DNA of 64,000 bases from Bog-756 sp963710495. Lineage in GTDB: Bacteria > Actinomycetota > Acidimicrobiia > Acidimicrobiales > RAAP-2. Below the pieces are notes generated by a model that saw only the letters and a program-made list of their open reading frames with translations, was not told where the DNA came from and ran no database searches. The stretch spans positions 62,001 to 126,000 of the forward strand of contig CAVQAI010000010.1 in the NCBI GenBank assembly GCA_963710495.1. Reading direction: 5' to 3'. The translations under genes were made by a program, and so were the position numbers. Below, piece after piece: positions 1-8,784 of the stretch. Numbering within the stretch: position 1 is the first letter of the stretch; every line of letters begins with the position of its first letter.

Positions 1-1
1 C

Positions 2-721
2 CTGGTCGTGCTGTTGTCGATCGTGAGGGTGACCCGGGAGATGCGCCGAGGCCGCTTCGACGACCGGGAGCTCGAACGCCACCTGGACAACCGGGGTCTG
101 ATGAACCGCATCCTGGGCCGCTACGCCAAGCGGATCGACTCTCCAGGCAGGATGTACCCGGTGGGCGTGCTCTTCGGCCTGGGCTTCGATACGGCCACCG
201 AGGTCGGGCTCCTCGTGCTCGCCGGGTCGGCCGTCGTGAGCGGGCTTCCCTTCTACGCGGTGCTCTCCCTGCCACTCCTGTTCGCCGCCGGTATGTGCCT
301 CTTCGACACGCTCGACGGCTGTTTCATGAACTTCGCCTACGACTGGGCCTTCGCCAACCCGGTGCGCAAGATCTATTACAACCTCACGATGACCGGATTG
401 TCGGCCTTCATCGCTCTGTTCATCGGCACGATCGAGATCCTCGGCCTCATCGCGGCCGAGACCGGCCTGACCGGTTCGTTCTGGCGGTTCCTGCAGAACT
501 TCAACATCAACCGGGCGGGGTTCATGATCGTGGGGATCTTCGTGGCCACCTGGGTCGTGGCTTTGGCCGTATGGCACTTCGGGGAGCTCGAGACCCGATG
601 GCAGGTCCGGCCGGCCGCCACTGGGCCCGGCCTGCCCGGCGATGGTGACCCCGGCACTGACGGCGGGTCCCGCTCCGGGGCGGAGGACGCCCTGCTGGTG
701 GGCGGAGCATCAATCACTTGA
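2..721 (+). CDS. Nickel/cobalt transporter, NiCoT (HoxN/NixA) family, 5'-truncated by window edge
   Basis: This is the C-terminal ~239 residues of a NiCoT-type permease that takes up Ni2+ or Co2+ across the cytoplasmic membrane. The frame is open to the left edge, so the true start lies outside the window. The visible part contains the family signature GLGFDTATEVGLL, followed by the second conserved block LFDTLDGCFMNFAYDWAF; metal-binding acidic residues sit in these blocks in characterised members. At least four hydrophobic membrane segments are visible, then a polar Gly/Asp-rich tail. The stop codon overlaps the -35 box of the next gene's promoter. The family assignment is secure; which metal is carried cannot be told from sequence. 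Confidence 0.9.
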   Translation: MVVLLSIVRVTREMRRGRFDDRELERHLDNRGLMNRILGRYAKRIDSPGRMYPVGVLFGLGFDTATEVGLLVLAGSAVVSGLPFYAVLSLPLLFAAGMCLFDTLDGCFMNFAYDWAFANPVRKIYYNLTMTGLSAFIALFIGTIEILGLIAAETGLTGSFWRFLQNFNINRAGFMIVGIFVATWVVALAVWHFGELETRWQVRPAATGPGLPGDGDPGTDGGSRSGAEDALLVGGASIT

Positions 722-756
722 CAGTTATATGATCGGATAGATATATTGGCGGCTGA
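718..756 (+). promoter_or_regulatory. Promoter and probable operator of the ArsR-type regulator (leaderless)
   Basis: TTGACA (718-723) and TATATT (742-747) are separated by 18 bp. A start site 7-9 nt after the -10 falls on or next to the ATG at 756, so the mRNA would be leaderless, and no Shine-Dalgarno sequence is present. An inverted repeat TATAT-N10-ATATA (726-730/741-745) lies in the spacer and -10 box, a position expected for autorepression by an ArsR protein. The -35 overlaps the stop codon of the permease gene. Confidence 0.6.
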
Positions 757-1067
757 TGTCCGCCTTTACTGCCTTGGCCGAACCCCATCGGCGCCAGATC
801 GTGGACCTGCTGGGCCAACGAGCCCGTTCCGTGAGCGAGCTGGTGACGTCCCTCGGCATCAGCCAACCCGGAACGTCGAAGCACCTTCGGGTCCTGCTGG
901 AAGCGGGGCTCGTCGAGGCTCGGCCCGAGGCCCAGCGTCGCATCTACCACCTCAACTACGGGCCGCTGGCGGAGATCGACGAGTGGCTCAGTCCCCACCG
1001 GTTGGTGTGGGAGGGCGCCCTCGACCGGCTCGAGCACCATCTCGCCGCTCCGGACGATGACGGATAG
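756..1067 (+). CDS. ArsR/SmtB-family winged-helix transcriptional regulator
   Basis: A 103-residue winged-helix repressor, nearly all of it the HTH_20/ArsR domain: ALAEPHRRQIVDLL, SVSELVTSLGISQPGTSKHLRVL (recognition helix) and the wing ARPEAQRRIYHLN. No cysteine metal site is visible, so it belongs to the non-metal 'PadR/ArsR with SRPBCC partner' type rather than to metal sensors. Its last 11 bp overlap the start of the SRPBCC gene, an arrangement common in actinobacteria where ArsR controls an AHSA1-like partner. The start is at an apparently leaderless ATG. Confidence 0.9.
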   Translation: MSAFTALAEPHRRQIVDLLGQRARSVSELVTSLGISQPGTSKHLRVLLEAGLVEARPEAQRRIYHLNYGPLAEIDEWLSPHRLVWEGALDRLEHHLAAPDDDG

Positions 1068-1638
1068 CCGTCCGGACCGGGGTGGCTTCGGCGAGCTCGA
1101 GCGGGCCGACGACCGGTCAACGGTTCGCTTCGTCCGCCGCCTACCCCACGCTCGCCGGGACGTCTGGCGGGCGATCACCGAACCCGAGCACCTCCGTGCC
1201 TGGTTCCCGTCGACGATCGGTGGCGAACGGCACGTCGGTGCGCGATTGCACTTCGAGTTTCCGAACGGGGAGGCCGAGCCGTTCGAGGGCGAGATGCTGG
1301 CCTACGAGCCCCCGGCTCTCCTGAGCTTCTTGTGGGGCGACGAAACGTTGCGGTTCGAGCTGGAGCCGGATGGCGACGCGACGATCCTCACCTTCACGGC
1401 CACCTTCGTGGAGCTCGGGAAGGCGGCGCGAGATGGTGCCGGATGGCATGCATCCCTCGACCGGCTCGGCTGCGAGGTGGCCGGAACCGCCCCGCCGTGG
1501 TCGGCCGCCGATCGGTGGAAGCAGGTCCGGATGCCGTACATCGAACGCTTCGGACCGGAGGCGTCGAGCATCGGTCCGCCCGTCGAATGGGAGGAGGTCC
1601 ACGGCGGGCCCACCGGCGACAAGACCGCCGACCGATGA
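1057..1638 (+). CDS. SRPBCC (AHSA1-like) domain protein
   Basis: A 193-residue protein of the START/Bet v1-like SRPBCC fold. The N-terminal pattern VRFVRRLPHARRDVWRAITEPEHLRAWFP is typical of Activator-of-Hsp90-ATPase-1-like proteins, followed by a beta-rich stretch (LHFEFPNGEAEPFEGEM, LLSFLWGDETLRFELEP) and a C-terminal helix. These proteins bind hydrophobic ligands; the ligand is unknown. It is translationally coupled to the upstream ArsR gene (11-bp overlap), so the two very likely share one promoter at 718-747. Confidence 0.85.
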   Translation: MTDSRPDRGGFGELERADDRSTVRFVRRLPHARRDVWRAITEPEHLRAWFPSTIGGERHVGARLHFEFPNGEAEPFEGEMLAYEPPALLSFLWGDETLRFELEPDGDATILTFTATFVELGKAARDGAGWHASLDRLGCEVAGTAPPWSAADRWKQVRMPYIERFGPEASSIGPPVEWEEVHGGPTGDKTADR

Positions 1639-1692
1639 GCGCCTTTCCGACCCGGCGGCACGCGCCTCCACCGGCCTCGCCGGGACCGGAGC

Positions 1693-2613
1693 TCAGGGCC
1701 GGGACGGGGTGATGACCGATTCGCCGTACTGCTCGAGGGCCTCGATCGCGTGGGTCAGCGAGTCGCTGGGCACGCTGGTATGTGCCCAGGTCACCCCCAG
1801 CCCGCGCAATTCCTCGAGACCTTCGAGGTGGTCCGCCGGCCGAAAGGCGTCGCTGCCCGCCGTCCCGCCTTTCGACGTACCGAAGGCGACGTCGATGGTG
1901 GCCCGGTCCCGTCCCGCTTCGTCCACGAACCGCCACAGCTCGTCGAGCATCTGGGCCAGGTCCTCGACCGTCTCCAGGGGGGCCGTCTTGGTCGTCTGCG
2001 ACATTCCCCGGGGAGCCGGGAACGGTGTCCAACCGTCTGCGTAACGTGCCACTCGACGGCGGGACAGACGGCTGTTCCCCCCGATCCACAAGGGAGGGAG
2101 CGGCCGGGGCTTGGGATTGACGGCCAGTCCGTTGGCGGCGATGCCCGCGCCGTCGTAGGTGAATCCGTCTCCGGACCACACGCCCCGGAGCACCTCCACC
2201 GCCTGGTCGAAGAGCGCATTGCGCTGCTCGAAGTCCACGCCGAGGGCCCGGTACTCGCCCCGCAGGTACCCGGTCGCCGCAGCCAAAATGAATCGTCCCT
2301 CGGACAGCATGTCCAAGGTGGCCACCATCTTGGCCACGATCAAGGGATGGCGGTAGGGCAGCACCACGATGTTGGGAATGAAGCGGATGCGCTCGGTGAC
2401 GGCGGCGCAGAAGGACAGGGTGACGAACGGATCCAGCGCGTCGTGCCCGCCGCTGTGGAGCCACTTGGCCGTCGGCGCCGGATGGTCGGTGAACCCGATT
2501 CCGTCGAAGCCGCTCCGCTCGGCCGTCTGGCAGAACTGTTTGACGGCACCGCGGGTCATGAGGTCCGGGCTGGAGGGATGCATGATCAGCGGATAGGTGA
2601 CCGAAAATCGCAC
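1693..2613 (-). CDS. LLM-class F420-dependent oxidoreductase
   Basis: A 306-residue luciferase-like (bacterial luciferase/F420-dependent) TIM-barrel oxidoreductase. Typical blocks are seen: AERSGFDGIGFTDHP, PFVTLSFCAAVTERIRF, NIVVLPYRHPLIVAKMVATLDMLSEGRF, AAATGYLRGEYRALG and PLPPLWIGGNS. It would use reduced F420 (or FMN) as hydride donor; the substrate is unknown. It is convergent with the SRPBCC gene, and no operon partner is apparent. The start is the first ATG of the frame and gives a full-length N-terminal beta strand. Confidence 0.88.
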   Translation of the reverse strand: MRFSVTYPLIMHPSSPDLMTRGAVKQFCQTAERSGFDGIGFTDHPAPTAKWLHSGGHDALDPFVTLSFCAAVTERIRFIPNIVVLPYRHPLIVAKMVATLDMLSEGRFILAAATGYLRGEYRALGVDFEQRNALFDQAVEVLRGVWSGDGFTYDGAGIAANGLAVNPKPRPLPPLWIGGNSRLSRRRVARYADGWTPFPAPRGMSQTTKTAPLETVEDLAQMLDELWRFVDEAGRDRATIDVAFGTSKGGTAGSDAFRPADHLEGLEELRGLGVTWAHTSVPSDSLTHAIEALEQYGESVITPSRP

Positions 2614-2725
2614 GCCCGGACGCTAACGGCGAACGACCGGGCCGTTCCACCCGGCGGGCTTCGGGACCGATGGGAGCGAACCTCCACCGCGGATGCCCTC
2701 GACGGTTGAACGACGGCCGACCCCG

Positions 2726-4366
2726 TCAACGACCTGCGGCCGCGCCCTCGGGACTGCGCGGATCCGACGCGCCGACGAAATGCCGAACCGCGCCGTGGTC
2801 GTCCCGGACCACGGTGATGATCTGCGCGCATCCCACCGACACCGGATCGAAGGCGGCGATGGTCTGGACCTGGTGCCCTCGACTGGCCAGGTCCTCGGCC
2901 CAGCCGGAGGGAGCGTGGGCCTCGATCCGGACGGCCAGGTCGTCGCCCCACCACAGGCGGAACGGCCCCGCCGTGTGGGAGTCCAGGGCCAGCCGAGGCG
3001 CAGCGATGGCGGTGGCCGGGTCCTCACCGGCGACCAGCATGCGGGCCATGAGCTGCAGGAGGATCTGCGGCTGGACATCCCCTCCCATGGCGCCGGCCAG
3101 ATGGGAGAGGTGACCGTCGGTGGTGGTGACCAGCATGGGAGAGAGCGTGTGCGGAGGTCGGCGCCCGGGGCCGACCTCCGCCGGATGACCGGGCACCAGG
3201 CCGAACCCGAGGCCGCGGTTGTGCAGGAAGATCCCGGTTGATCCGGCGACCAGATGGGATCCGAAGTCGAGGGCATTCGACTGGGTCAACGAGATCCCGA
3301 AGCCGTCGGCATCGATGGCACAGATGTGGGTGGTGTCCCCGTCACCCAGGCGGGCGGTTGCGGCACCACCGCCCGCTGGCGGGACGGCGACGTCCGGTGG
3401 ATGGGCCCGGTGAGGATGGACACGGGCGGCCGCGGCTTGGAGCCGGTCTTCGGCGAGGAGCGCCGGCCCGTCGGCACCATCGAAGAGGACGGCCGGGCGA
3501 TCGTGGCCGGCCGCTCGGGAGGCTTCGGCGATCAGGTGCGGCCAGACCGGTTCCGACGGTTCCGGGCCGAGCCCGGCTCGTTGGGCGATCCACGAGCTGG
3601 CCAGCGTGAGATAGCCCTGAGAAGGAGGAGGGACCGTCCAGAGGTCGTGACCCCAGACCCGCAGTCTGAGCGGATCGCACCAGTCGGCCTGGTCGGTGGC
3701 CAGATCCTCGGCCGAGTACACCCCCCCGCCCAGGCGAATCAGCTCCCGCCCGAACTCCCCCTGGTAGAAGCCGGCCCGACCATCCGTGACGAGGGCCTCG
3801 AGGGCGCGACCCACACCCGGGAGTCGTACCCGGTCGCCCGGCCGGAGCGGTCCGTGTGGACACAGCTGCTCGGCTCCGGGCAGCTCGTACACCAGATGGC
3901 TGGCCAGCGACAGCAACAACGAGGCGGCGAACCCCTCCACGGCGAGCTCGATTGCGGGGGCGACAACCTGGTCCAGCGGGAGGCGGCCGAATCGGGCGTG
4001 CAGGGCGAGCCAGCCGTCGACGGCACCCGGGACGGGGACGCTGCGGAAGTCACCCCGGGCCGGCAGTACGGCGTGGCCTTCGGCCCGGAGCTGCTCCGCA
4101 CCGACGCCGGATCCGGCACGCCCCACGGCCAGCAGGGCTTGCGGCTGACGGTTCGGGGCCGCCACCGTGGCCAGCATGTCGCCGCCCAGGCCGCACAGGT
4201 GCGGGTTCGTCACGGCCATGACCGCAGCCGCCGTGACCGCGGCGTCGGCGGCCGTGCCCCCGAGACCCAGGGTGGCGATCCCTGCCGAGGACGCCAGCTG
4301 GTCCGCCGCGCAGACCATGCTCTGGACGCCGATCCGTGGACTGAACGGCGCCCACACGAACGGCAT
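2726..4366 (-). CDS. Gamma-glutamyltransferase family protein
   Basis: A 546-residue Ntn-hydrolase of the GGT family. The N-terminal large-subunit part shows the glycine-rich GLGGTAADAAVTAAAVMAVTNPH and the LCGLGGDM motif. The presumed autoprocessing and nucleophile threonine is T345 in GDGDTTHICAID, matching TTHxSVVD of characterised enzymes. Downstream are SNALDFGSHLVAGSTGIFLHNRG and RPPHTLSPML. Classical enzymes hydrolyse or transfer the gamma-glutamyl group of glutathione. No signal peptide is obvious, so the protein may be cytoplasmic. Homologues of this sub-type are often oxamate- or cephalosporin-acylase-like, so substrate is open. Confidence 0.87.
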   Translation of the reverse strand: MPFVWAPFSPRIGVQSMVCAADQLASSAGIATLGLGGTAADAAVTAAAVMAVTNPHLCGLGGDMLATVAAPNRQPQALLAVGRAGSGVGAEQLRAEGHAVLPARGDFRSVPVPGAVDGWLALHARFGRLPLDQVVAPAIELAVEGFAASLLLSLASHLVYELPGAEQLCPHGPLRPGDRVRLPGVGRALEALVTDGRAGFYQGEFGRELIRLGGGVYSAEDLATDQADWCDPLRLRVWGHDLWTVPPPSQGYLTLASSWIAQRAGLGPEPSEPVWPHLIAEASRAAGHDRPAVLFDGADGPALLAEDRLQAAAARVHPHRAHPPDVAVPPAGGGAATARLGDGDTTHICAIDADGFGISLTQSNALDFGSHLVAGSTGIFLHNRGLGFGLVPGHPAEVGPGRRPPHTLSPMLVTTTDGHLSHLAGAMGGDVQPQILLQLMARMLVAGEDPATAIAAPRLALDSHTAGPFRLWWGDDLAVRIEAHAPSGWAEDLASRGHQVQTIAAFDPVSVGCAQIITVVRDDHGAVRHFVGASDPRSPEGAAAGR

Positions 4367-4406
4367 CGTCCACCCTAACTCCGGGCTCGGAGCGCCCGGC
4401 GACCCC

Positions 4407-5033
4407 TCAGCTGGCGGCCCGGGGCTCGCGCCAGAGTCGCCAGATCGGCGGTATGCCGGGAAGGCGGAGGTCGTCGATCATCTCGAAACCGCAGCGGCCG
4501 TACCATGCGACGTTCTCCTCCTTCTGTGTCTCCGTGTAGGCCGGTATGCCGTCGGTGTCGCACCGCTGCAGCACCGGCGTGAGCACCCTCGTCCCGAGGC
4601 CCCGGCCCTGCGCCCCCGGATCCGTGCCCAACAGGGCGAGATACCAGTGTGGTTCCGTCGGGTGCCGTCGATCCACCTCGCGCAGCAAGGCCGCCGCGGC
4701 GCGTCGGTGATGGACCCTCAGGAGCAGCCGCGCCGCCCGCGCCTCCCGGACCAGCCGCTCGCCCCGTGAGCGGGGGAAGGTGCCCGGCCTCAACCATCCG
4801 GCGAAGCTCCGGGGCCGACCGGAGACGTCGGCGGCGAACAGCGCGGCGGTCTTCGACCCGAAGTCGGTCATGGCCGATCGGAACACGTGGGGGAGCAGGC
4901 GGTACTCGGCGAGCAGGTTGCCGTCCATCAGGAAGTCGAACAACGGGTCGTCCCAGAACGCCCGAGCCAGGACGGCGACGATCTCGGCATGGTCGGAGCC
5001 GGCGGCCAGCCGGCGTGCCGGAGGGCCGCTCAT
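4407..5033 (-). CDS. GNAT-family N-acetyltransferase
   Basis: A 208-residue GNAT acyltransferase. The acetyl-CoA binding motif A is visible as LLGTDPGAQGRGLGTRVLTPVL (Q/RxxGxG/A pattern), preceded by the beta strand HWYLALLGT and followed by ETQKEENVAWYGRCGFEMIDD. Its ATG overlaps the stop of the upstream Xre-type regulator gene (ATGA), so the two are co-translated. The acceptor substrate is unknown. Confidence 0.87.
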   Translation of the reverse strand: MSGPPARRLAAGSDHAEIVAVLARAFWDDPLFDFLMDGNLLAEYRLLPHVFRSAMTDFGSKTAALFAADVSGRPRSFAGWLRPGTFPRSRGERLVREARAARLLLRVHHRRAAAALLREVDRRHPTEPHWYLALLGTDPGAQGRGLGTRVLTPVLQRCDTDGIPAYTETQKEENVAWYGRCGFEMIDDLRLPGIPPIWRLWREPRAAS

Positions 5034-5395
5034 TTCTTCGCAGGTTGGCGATCCAGGTCCTTGCGCAGCAGGGCCACCTCCGCCTGCAGGGCCTCGAGCA
5101 ACTGCACGATGTGTGCGTTGCTGTAACGGGGTGCGACCGGTGACGGAGCCTCGGCCTCGGGGGAGGGGGCGTCATAGCCGGCGGCGCCCATCACCGCGCC
5201 GTAGTCGAGGGCGAGGGCCCGGGCGATCCCGCCGAGGACCCGGGGAGAGGGTGTGCGCACCCGGCCCTGTTCCAGCTTGTGGACGTAGGCGGTGGAGCAA
5301 CCCGCCCCCTCCGCCACCTCCTGGAGGGACATCCCGAGCGCGGCCCGGGCGTCGGCCAGCAACTGCCCGAGCCCTGAATCTACTGTGGGTGACAT
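5030..5395 (-). CDS. Xre-family helix-turn-helix regulator
   Basis: A 121-residue protein. Residues ~8-65 form an HTH_31/Xre domain: LLADARAALGMSLQEVAEGAGCSTAYVHKLEQGRVRTPSPRVL. A disordered Pro/Ala linker and a C-terminal helix (LLEALQAEVALLRKDLD) that could form a coiled coil follow. I chose the ATG at 5395 rather than a more upstream start because a TATGAT -10 box (5407-5402) lies 6 nt before it, placing transcription start on the ATG. It is the first gene of a two-gene unit with the GNAT acetyltransferase. Confidence 0.82.
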   Translation of the reverse strand: MSPTVDSGLGQLLADARAALGMSLQEVAEGAGCSTAYVHKLEQGRVRTPSPRVLGGIARALALDYGAVMGAAGYDAPSPEAEAPSPVAPRYSNAHIVQLLEALQAEVALLRKDLDRQPAKK

Positions 5396-5401
5396 ATTTA
5401 T

Positions 5402-5407
5402 ATCATA
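5402..5407 (-). promoter_or_regulatory. -10 box for leaderless Xre-GNAT transcript
   Basis: TATGAT on the minus strand ends 6 nt before the ATG at 5395, with no Shine-Dalgarno sequence between. The -35 region 17 bp upstream (CCCTCG) is weak. Interpretation as a leaderless promoter is inference from position and hexamer match. Confidence 0.45.
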
Positions 5408-5477
5408 GTAGAAACAAGGAGGGACGAGGGGTCCAGAGCGGGGAAATCGATCGACACTTGCGTCACACGGGAGGTAC

Positions 5478-5512
5478 TTGACTGAATGACTCATTCAGTT
5501 GATAATGCGGTA
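5478..5512 (+). promoter_or_regulatory. TetR promoter with operator palindrome in the spacer
   Basis: TTGACT (5478-5483) and GATAAT (5501-5506) are exactly 17 bp apart. The predicted start site coincides with the ATG at 5512 (leaderless). The spacer region carries a perfect 9-1-9 inverted repeat, ACTGAATGA-C-TCATTCAGT (5481-5499), which has the TGAATGA/TCATTCA form typical of TetR-family operators. Binding there would block RNA polymerase, so autorepression of the TetR-GT39 unit is expected. Confidence 0.75.
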
Positions 5513-6210
5513 TGTCCCGCACTCCTCCACTGGAACGCTTGGTCGAGGTGGCCGAAGCGGCCACCCGGGTGTTCGGGCGTCTGGGATACCGGCGCACCCA
5601 CATGGCGGACGTGGCGACCCAGGCCGGTTTGTCCTCAGGCGCGGTGTACACCTACGTGGAGAGCAAAGAGGCACTGTTCCACGTGGTCTTCGCCCATGCC
5701 TTTGGCCAGTTCGCCACAGGCATACCGAGCCTGCCGTTCCCTGCCCCGCCGTTTGCAGAGACCCTGAAGATGATCGGCCAAGGTTTGCGGAAGGAGGCGG
5801 CCACGCCTTGGCTCCGGGCCGCTCTCGATCAGAGCGATCCCGGCGACGTCGAAGCCGAGCTCACGGCGATCGTCGAAGAGCGCTACGCCATGATCGAGCG
5901 GTTGTGGCCGGTCCTGGCGGTGATCGAGCGCAGCGCCGTTGACCTACCGGAACTCGAGGCCCTCTATTTCCAACGAGGACGGCCGAGCCATCTCGCCCAG
6001 TTGACGAGGTATCTCGAGCAGCGGGCCGCCGGTGGTCACCTGCGCACTATGCCCGACGCGGCCGTCGCCGCCCGCATTGTGACCGAAGCGATCACCTGGT
6101 TCGCCTGGCACCGTCGCGAGGACCGAGACGCTCGTCTCTATGACGACGAGGCGGCACGCCGGACCGTCATCGAGTTCGTGGGTAGCGCACTGATGGAACC
6201 GGGCCAATGA
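5512..6210 (+). CDS. TetR-family transcriptional regulator
   Basis: A 232-residue regulator. The N-terminal TetR HTH is clear (residues ~10-55): VAEAATRVFGRLGYRRTHMADVATQ, AGLSSGAVYTYVESKEALF. The C-terminal two-thirds is a helical ligand-binding region with no recognisable ligand class. A perfect palindrome lies in its own promoter (5481-5499). The stop overlaps the start of the downstream GT39 gene by 4 bp (ATGA), so the regulator probably controls that gene together with itself. Confidence 0.9.
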   Translation: MSRTPPLERLVEVAEAATRVFGRLGYRRTHMADVATQAGLSSGAVYTYVESKEALFHVVFAHAFGQFATGIPSLPFPAPPFAETLKMIGQGLRKEAATPWLRAALDQSDPGDVEAELTAIVEERYAMIERLWPVLAVIERSAVDLPELEALYFQRGRPSHLAQLTRYLEQRAAGGHLRTMPDAAVAARIVTEAITWFAWHRREDRDARLYDDEAARRTVIEFVGSALMEPGQ

Positions 6211-7746
6211 CAACGACCACCCGCCCCATAGAGGAGGCCGGGGCGCGTCTGGCGCCCGCCAGCACGGATGTGGCGCCGATGCACTTCCGTCCCGTGCTTT
6301 GCATCGCCGCGGGACTGGTGGCGCTGGAGTTGGCGGTGGCGCCGAGATACGGGTTCCACCGCGACGAGCTGTACTTCCTGGCCTGCGCCCGCCACATGGC
6401 CTGGGGTTATGTCGACCAGCCACCCTTTGTGCCGGCTATCGCGAGACTGGCGACCGCGCTCTTCGGACCTTCGGTCGTCGGGCTTCGGCTCTTTCCCGCC
6501 TTGGCCGGTGGCGCCGCCATCGTGTTCACCGGTCTGATGGCGCGCGAGCTCGGCGGGGGCCGGAAAGCACAGGTCCTGGCCGCGCTAGCGGGGGCCACCT
6601 CACCCCAGGTGCTGGCTGGGTTTCACCTCCTTTCGACCGCCGCCTTCGACCTCTTCTTCTGGTCGGCCATCACACTGTTGGTGATTCGAGTCCTGCGCAC
6701 GGGGGACGAGCGGCTGTGGGTGGCAGTCGGCGCCGTTACCGGGATCGCCCTGCTGAACAAGCTCAACATTGCCTTCCTGCTCGTTGGCCTGGCCGGTGGT
6801 CTGCTCCTGGGCGGGCGGGGTCGGGCACTGCGCAGCGTGTGGCTCTGGACCGGTGCCGGGTTGGCATTTGCTATTTGGTCGCCCAACCTCATCTGGAACG
6901 CCCAGCACGACTGGGCGGCCTTCGCCATGTTGCGCAGCCTCCACCAAGAGAACTCCACACTGGGCGCGTCCCTCGGGTTCATTCCCTCCCAGTTCTTTGT
7001 CGTGGGGCCGGTCCTTGTCGTGCTGTGGTTCGGCGGTCTGCGGTACTTGCTGCGTCACCCCTTCGCCAGGCCGCTCGGAGTGACCTACCTCGTCCTGCTC
7101 GTGCTGTTCACGGTCACGGGCGCCAAGTCTTACTACCTCGCCGGCATGTACTTCATTCTCTTCGCCGCCGGCGGATCGTGGGCCGAGGGGCGGCTCGATG
7201 CCCGGCACCCGCCTCGGGGCATCCGAGGCTGGGTGGCCCTGATGACCGTCGGCCTCGTGATAGCCCTGCCCTTGGCGTTACCGGTCCTGCCTGCGACCGC
7301 ACTGGCCAAGGGACCGTGGGAGGGCAACATCAACAAGGACCTGAGCGCCACGGTGGGTTGGCAGAATCTCGTCGGTCAGATCGCCAAGGTCTCGGCCAGC
7401 TTGCCGCCCGAGCAGCGTGCCCATCTCGTGATCTTCACCGGAGACTATGGAGCCGCCGGTGCGGTGGACCTCTACGGCCGAAGTTACGGGCTGCCCAACG
7501 CCATCAGCGGCGACAACGCATATTGGTGGTGGGGGCCGGCAGGCGCGCTCCAACGGGTCCACCACCATCGCCATCGACCTGCCGCAACCGTATCTGCGGA
7601 GCATCTTCTCCGAGGTCATTCCGGCGGGCGCTGTGGTGACCCCCGATGGCGTATGGAGCGAAGAACAGGGCGATCCGATCTGGGTCTGCCTCGGTCAGAG
7701 GCTGACCTGGGCACGGGCTTGGCCGGGCGCCAAGCATTATGGATGA
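6207..7746 (+). CDS. GT39/PMT-like membrane glycosyltransferase, frame-broken near the C terminus
   Basis: A polytopic glycosyltransferase of the family 39 (dolichyl-/polyprenyl-phosphate-mannose transferase-like) type. The catalytic first loop is RYGFHRDELYFLACARHMAWGYVDQPP, with about ten hydrophobic helices after it. Homology runs in the frame of 6207 up to about 7545 (NAISGDNAYWWWGPAG) and then continues in the +1 frame (SNGSTTIAIDLPQPYLRSIF...) to a stop at 7744-7746. Read straight through, the first frame would end in an unrelated tail at 7871. Restoring one GC dinucleotide in the GGCGCGC run at ~7541-7547, or removing one base, gives a continuous ~513-residue protein. It is co-transcribed with the TetR gene. 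Confidence 0.8.
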
Positions 7747-7873
7747 GAAGTGGCTCAAGATCGGACGCCAGGGAGCGCCCCTTCGTGGGCTCGTGCAACC
7801 GAGCGACAGTGACTTCGGGTCCGTCCGGCGGGCCGATGAGCCAGTACCAGGCGTTGAGGGGCATGCTGTGACC

Positions 7874-8650
7874 ATGAGCACGCCGGTCACCTACGAGCTC
7901 GAGGGCCACGTGGCCACGATCACCTACAACCGGCCCGATTCGTTGAACGCCATCAATGCCCCGATGCGGCGGGCATTGAACGAGGCGTTCAGTCGCTTTC
8001 GCGACGACGAGGAGGCCTGGGTCGGGATCGTCACCGGCGCCGGCCGGGCCTTCTGCGCCGGGGGCGACATCCGGGACGGAGCCGGCTCGGTCGGCGAGTT
8101 CGGGGGCACGTTCTGGGAGAAGCCGACGATCAACTCGTTCGAGAGCGGCTGGGAGATCTTCAAGCCGGTCATTGCCGCGGTCAACGGCCACTGCCTGGGT
8201 TACGGGCTCACGCTGGTGACCTGGTGCGACTTCGTCATCGCCAGCGAACGGGCCGAGTTCGGCTTTCCCGAGGTTCGCATCGGGGTCCCGGCCATTGTCG
8301 GCTCCATCCGGCTACCGCAGAGGATCAACTGGCAGTACGCCATGGAGCTGCTCCTGACCGGTGAGCGGATCGGCGCGGTGAGGGCCAAGGAGATCGGCCT
8401 GGCCGGCTGGGTCGTTCCTCACGACCGATTGATGGCCGAGGCCCGGTCCCTGGCCGATCGACTGGTGGCGGCCGCTCCGCTGGCCGCCCGCGCCAGCAAG
8501 GAGGTGGCCGTCCGTTCCCAGTCGCTGTCGTCGGTCGAGGCCATCCGCTTCGGCGAGACTATGCGCCTGGTGGCTCTGGCCACCGAGGACGCTCGGGAAG
8601 GCATGCGCGCCGCCGCCGAGAAGCGAGAGCCACGCTGGCGGGGGCGCTGA
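7874..8650 (+). CDS. Enoyl-CoA hydratase/isomerase family protein
   Basis: A 258-residue crotonase-fold enzyme. The start at ATG 7874 yields the standard N terminus VTYELEGHVATITYNRPDSLNA. Oxyanion-hole segments are IVTGAGRAFCAGGDI and the later VIAAVNGHCLGYGLTL block. The C terminus has AAPLAARASKEVA, the usual CoA-binding helix. Members hydrate or isomerise enoyl-CoA thioesters; the precise substrate cannot be inferred. A longer frame upstream overlaps the glycosyltransferase tail and is not needed. Confidence 0.9.
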   Translation: MSTPVTYELEGHVATITYNRPDSLNAINAPMRRALNEAFSRFRDDEEAWVGIVTGAGRAFCAGGDIRDGAGSVGEFGGTFWEKPTINSFESGWEIFKPVIAAVNGHCLGYGLTLVTWCDFVIASERAEFGFPEVRIGVPAIVGSIRLPQRINWQYAMELLLTGERIGAVRAKEIGLAGWVVPHDRLMAEARSLADRLVAAAPLAARASKEVAVRSQSLSSVEAIRFGETMRLVALATEDAREGMRAAAEKREPRWRGR

Positions 8651-8784
8651 GCCGGGTCGGCGAGCCTGATGCGGGCCGGACGGCAACCGCGGTTTGCCCG
8701 GTTACGGGGCGTGTCGGCGATCGTCAGGAACGCGGTCGTGTCGGCCGCTCGCCTGTCGCGCCATGCCCTGCCTAGGGTGATGAC

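Noticed and set aside
7739..7873. Longer N terminus for the enoyl-CoA hydratase
   Set aside because: The extra 45 residues are not hydratase-like and overlap the end of the glycosyltransferase frame. ATG 7874 gives the family's normal length.
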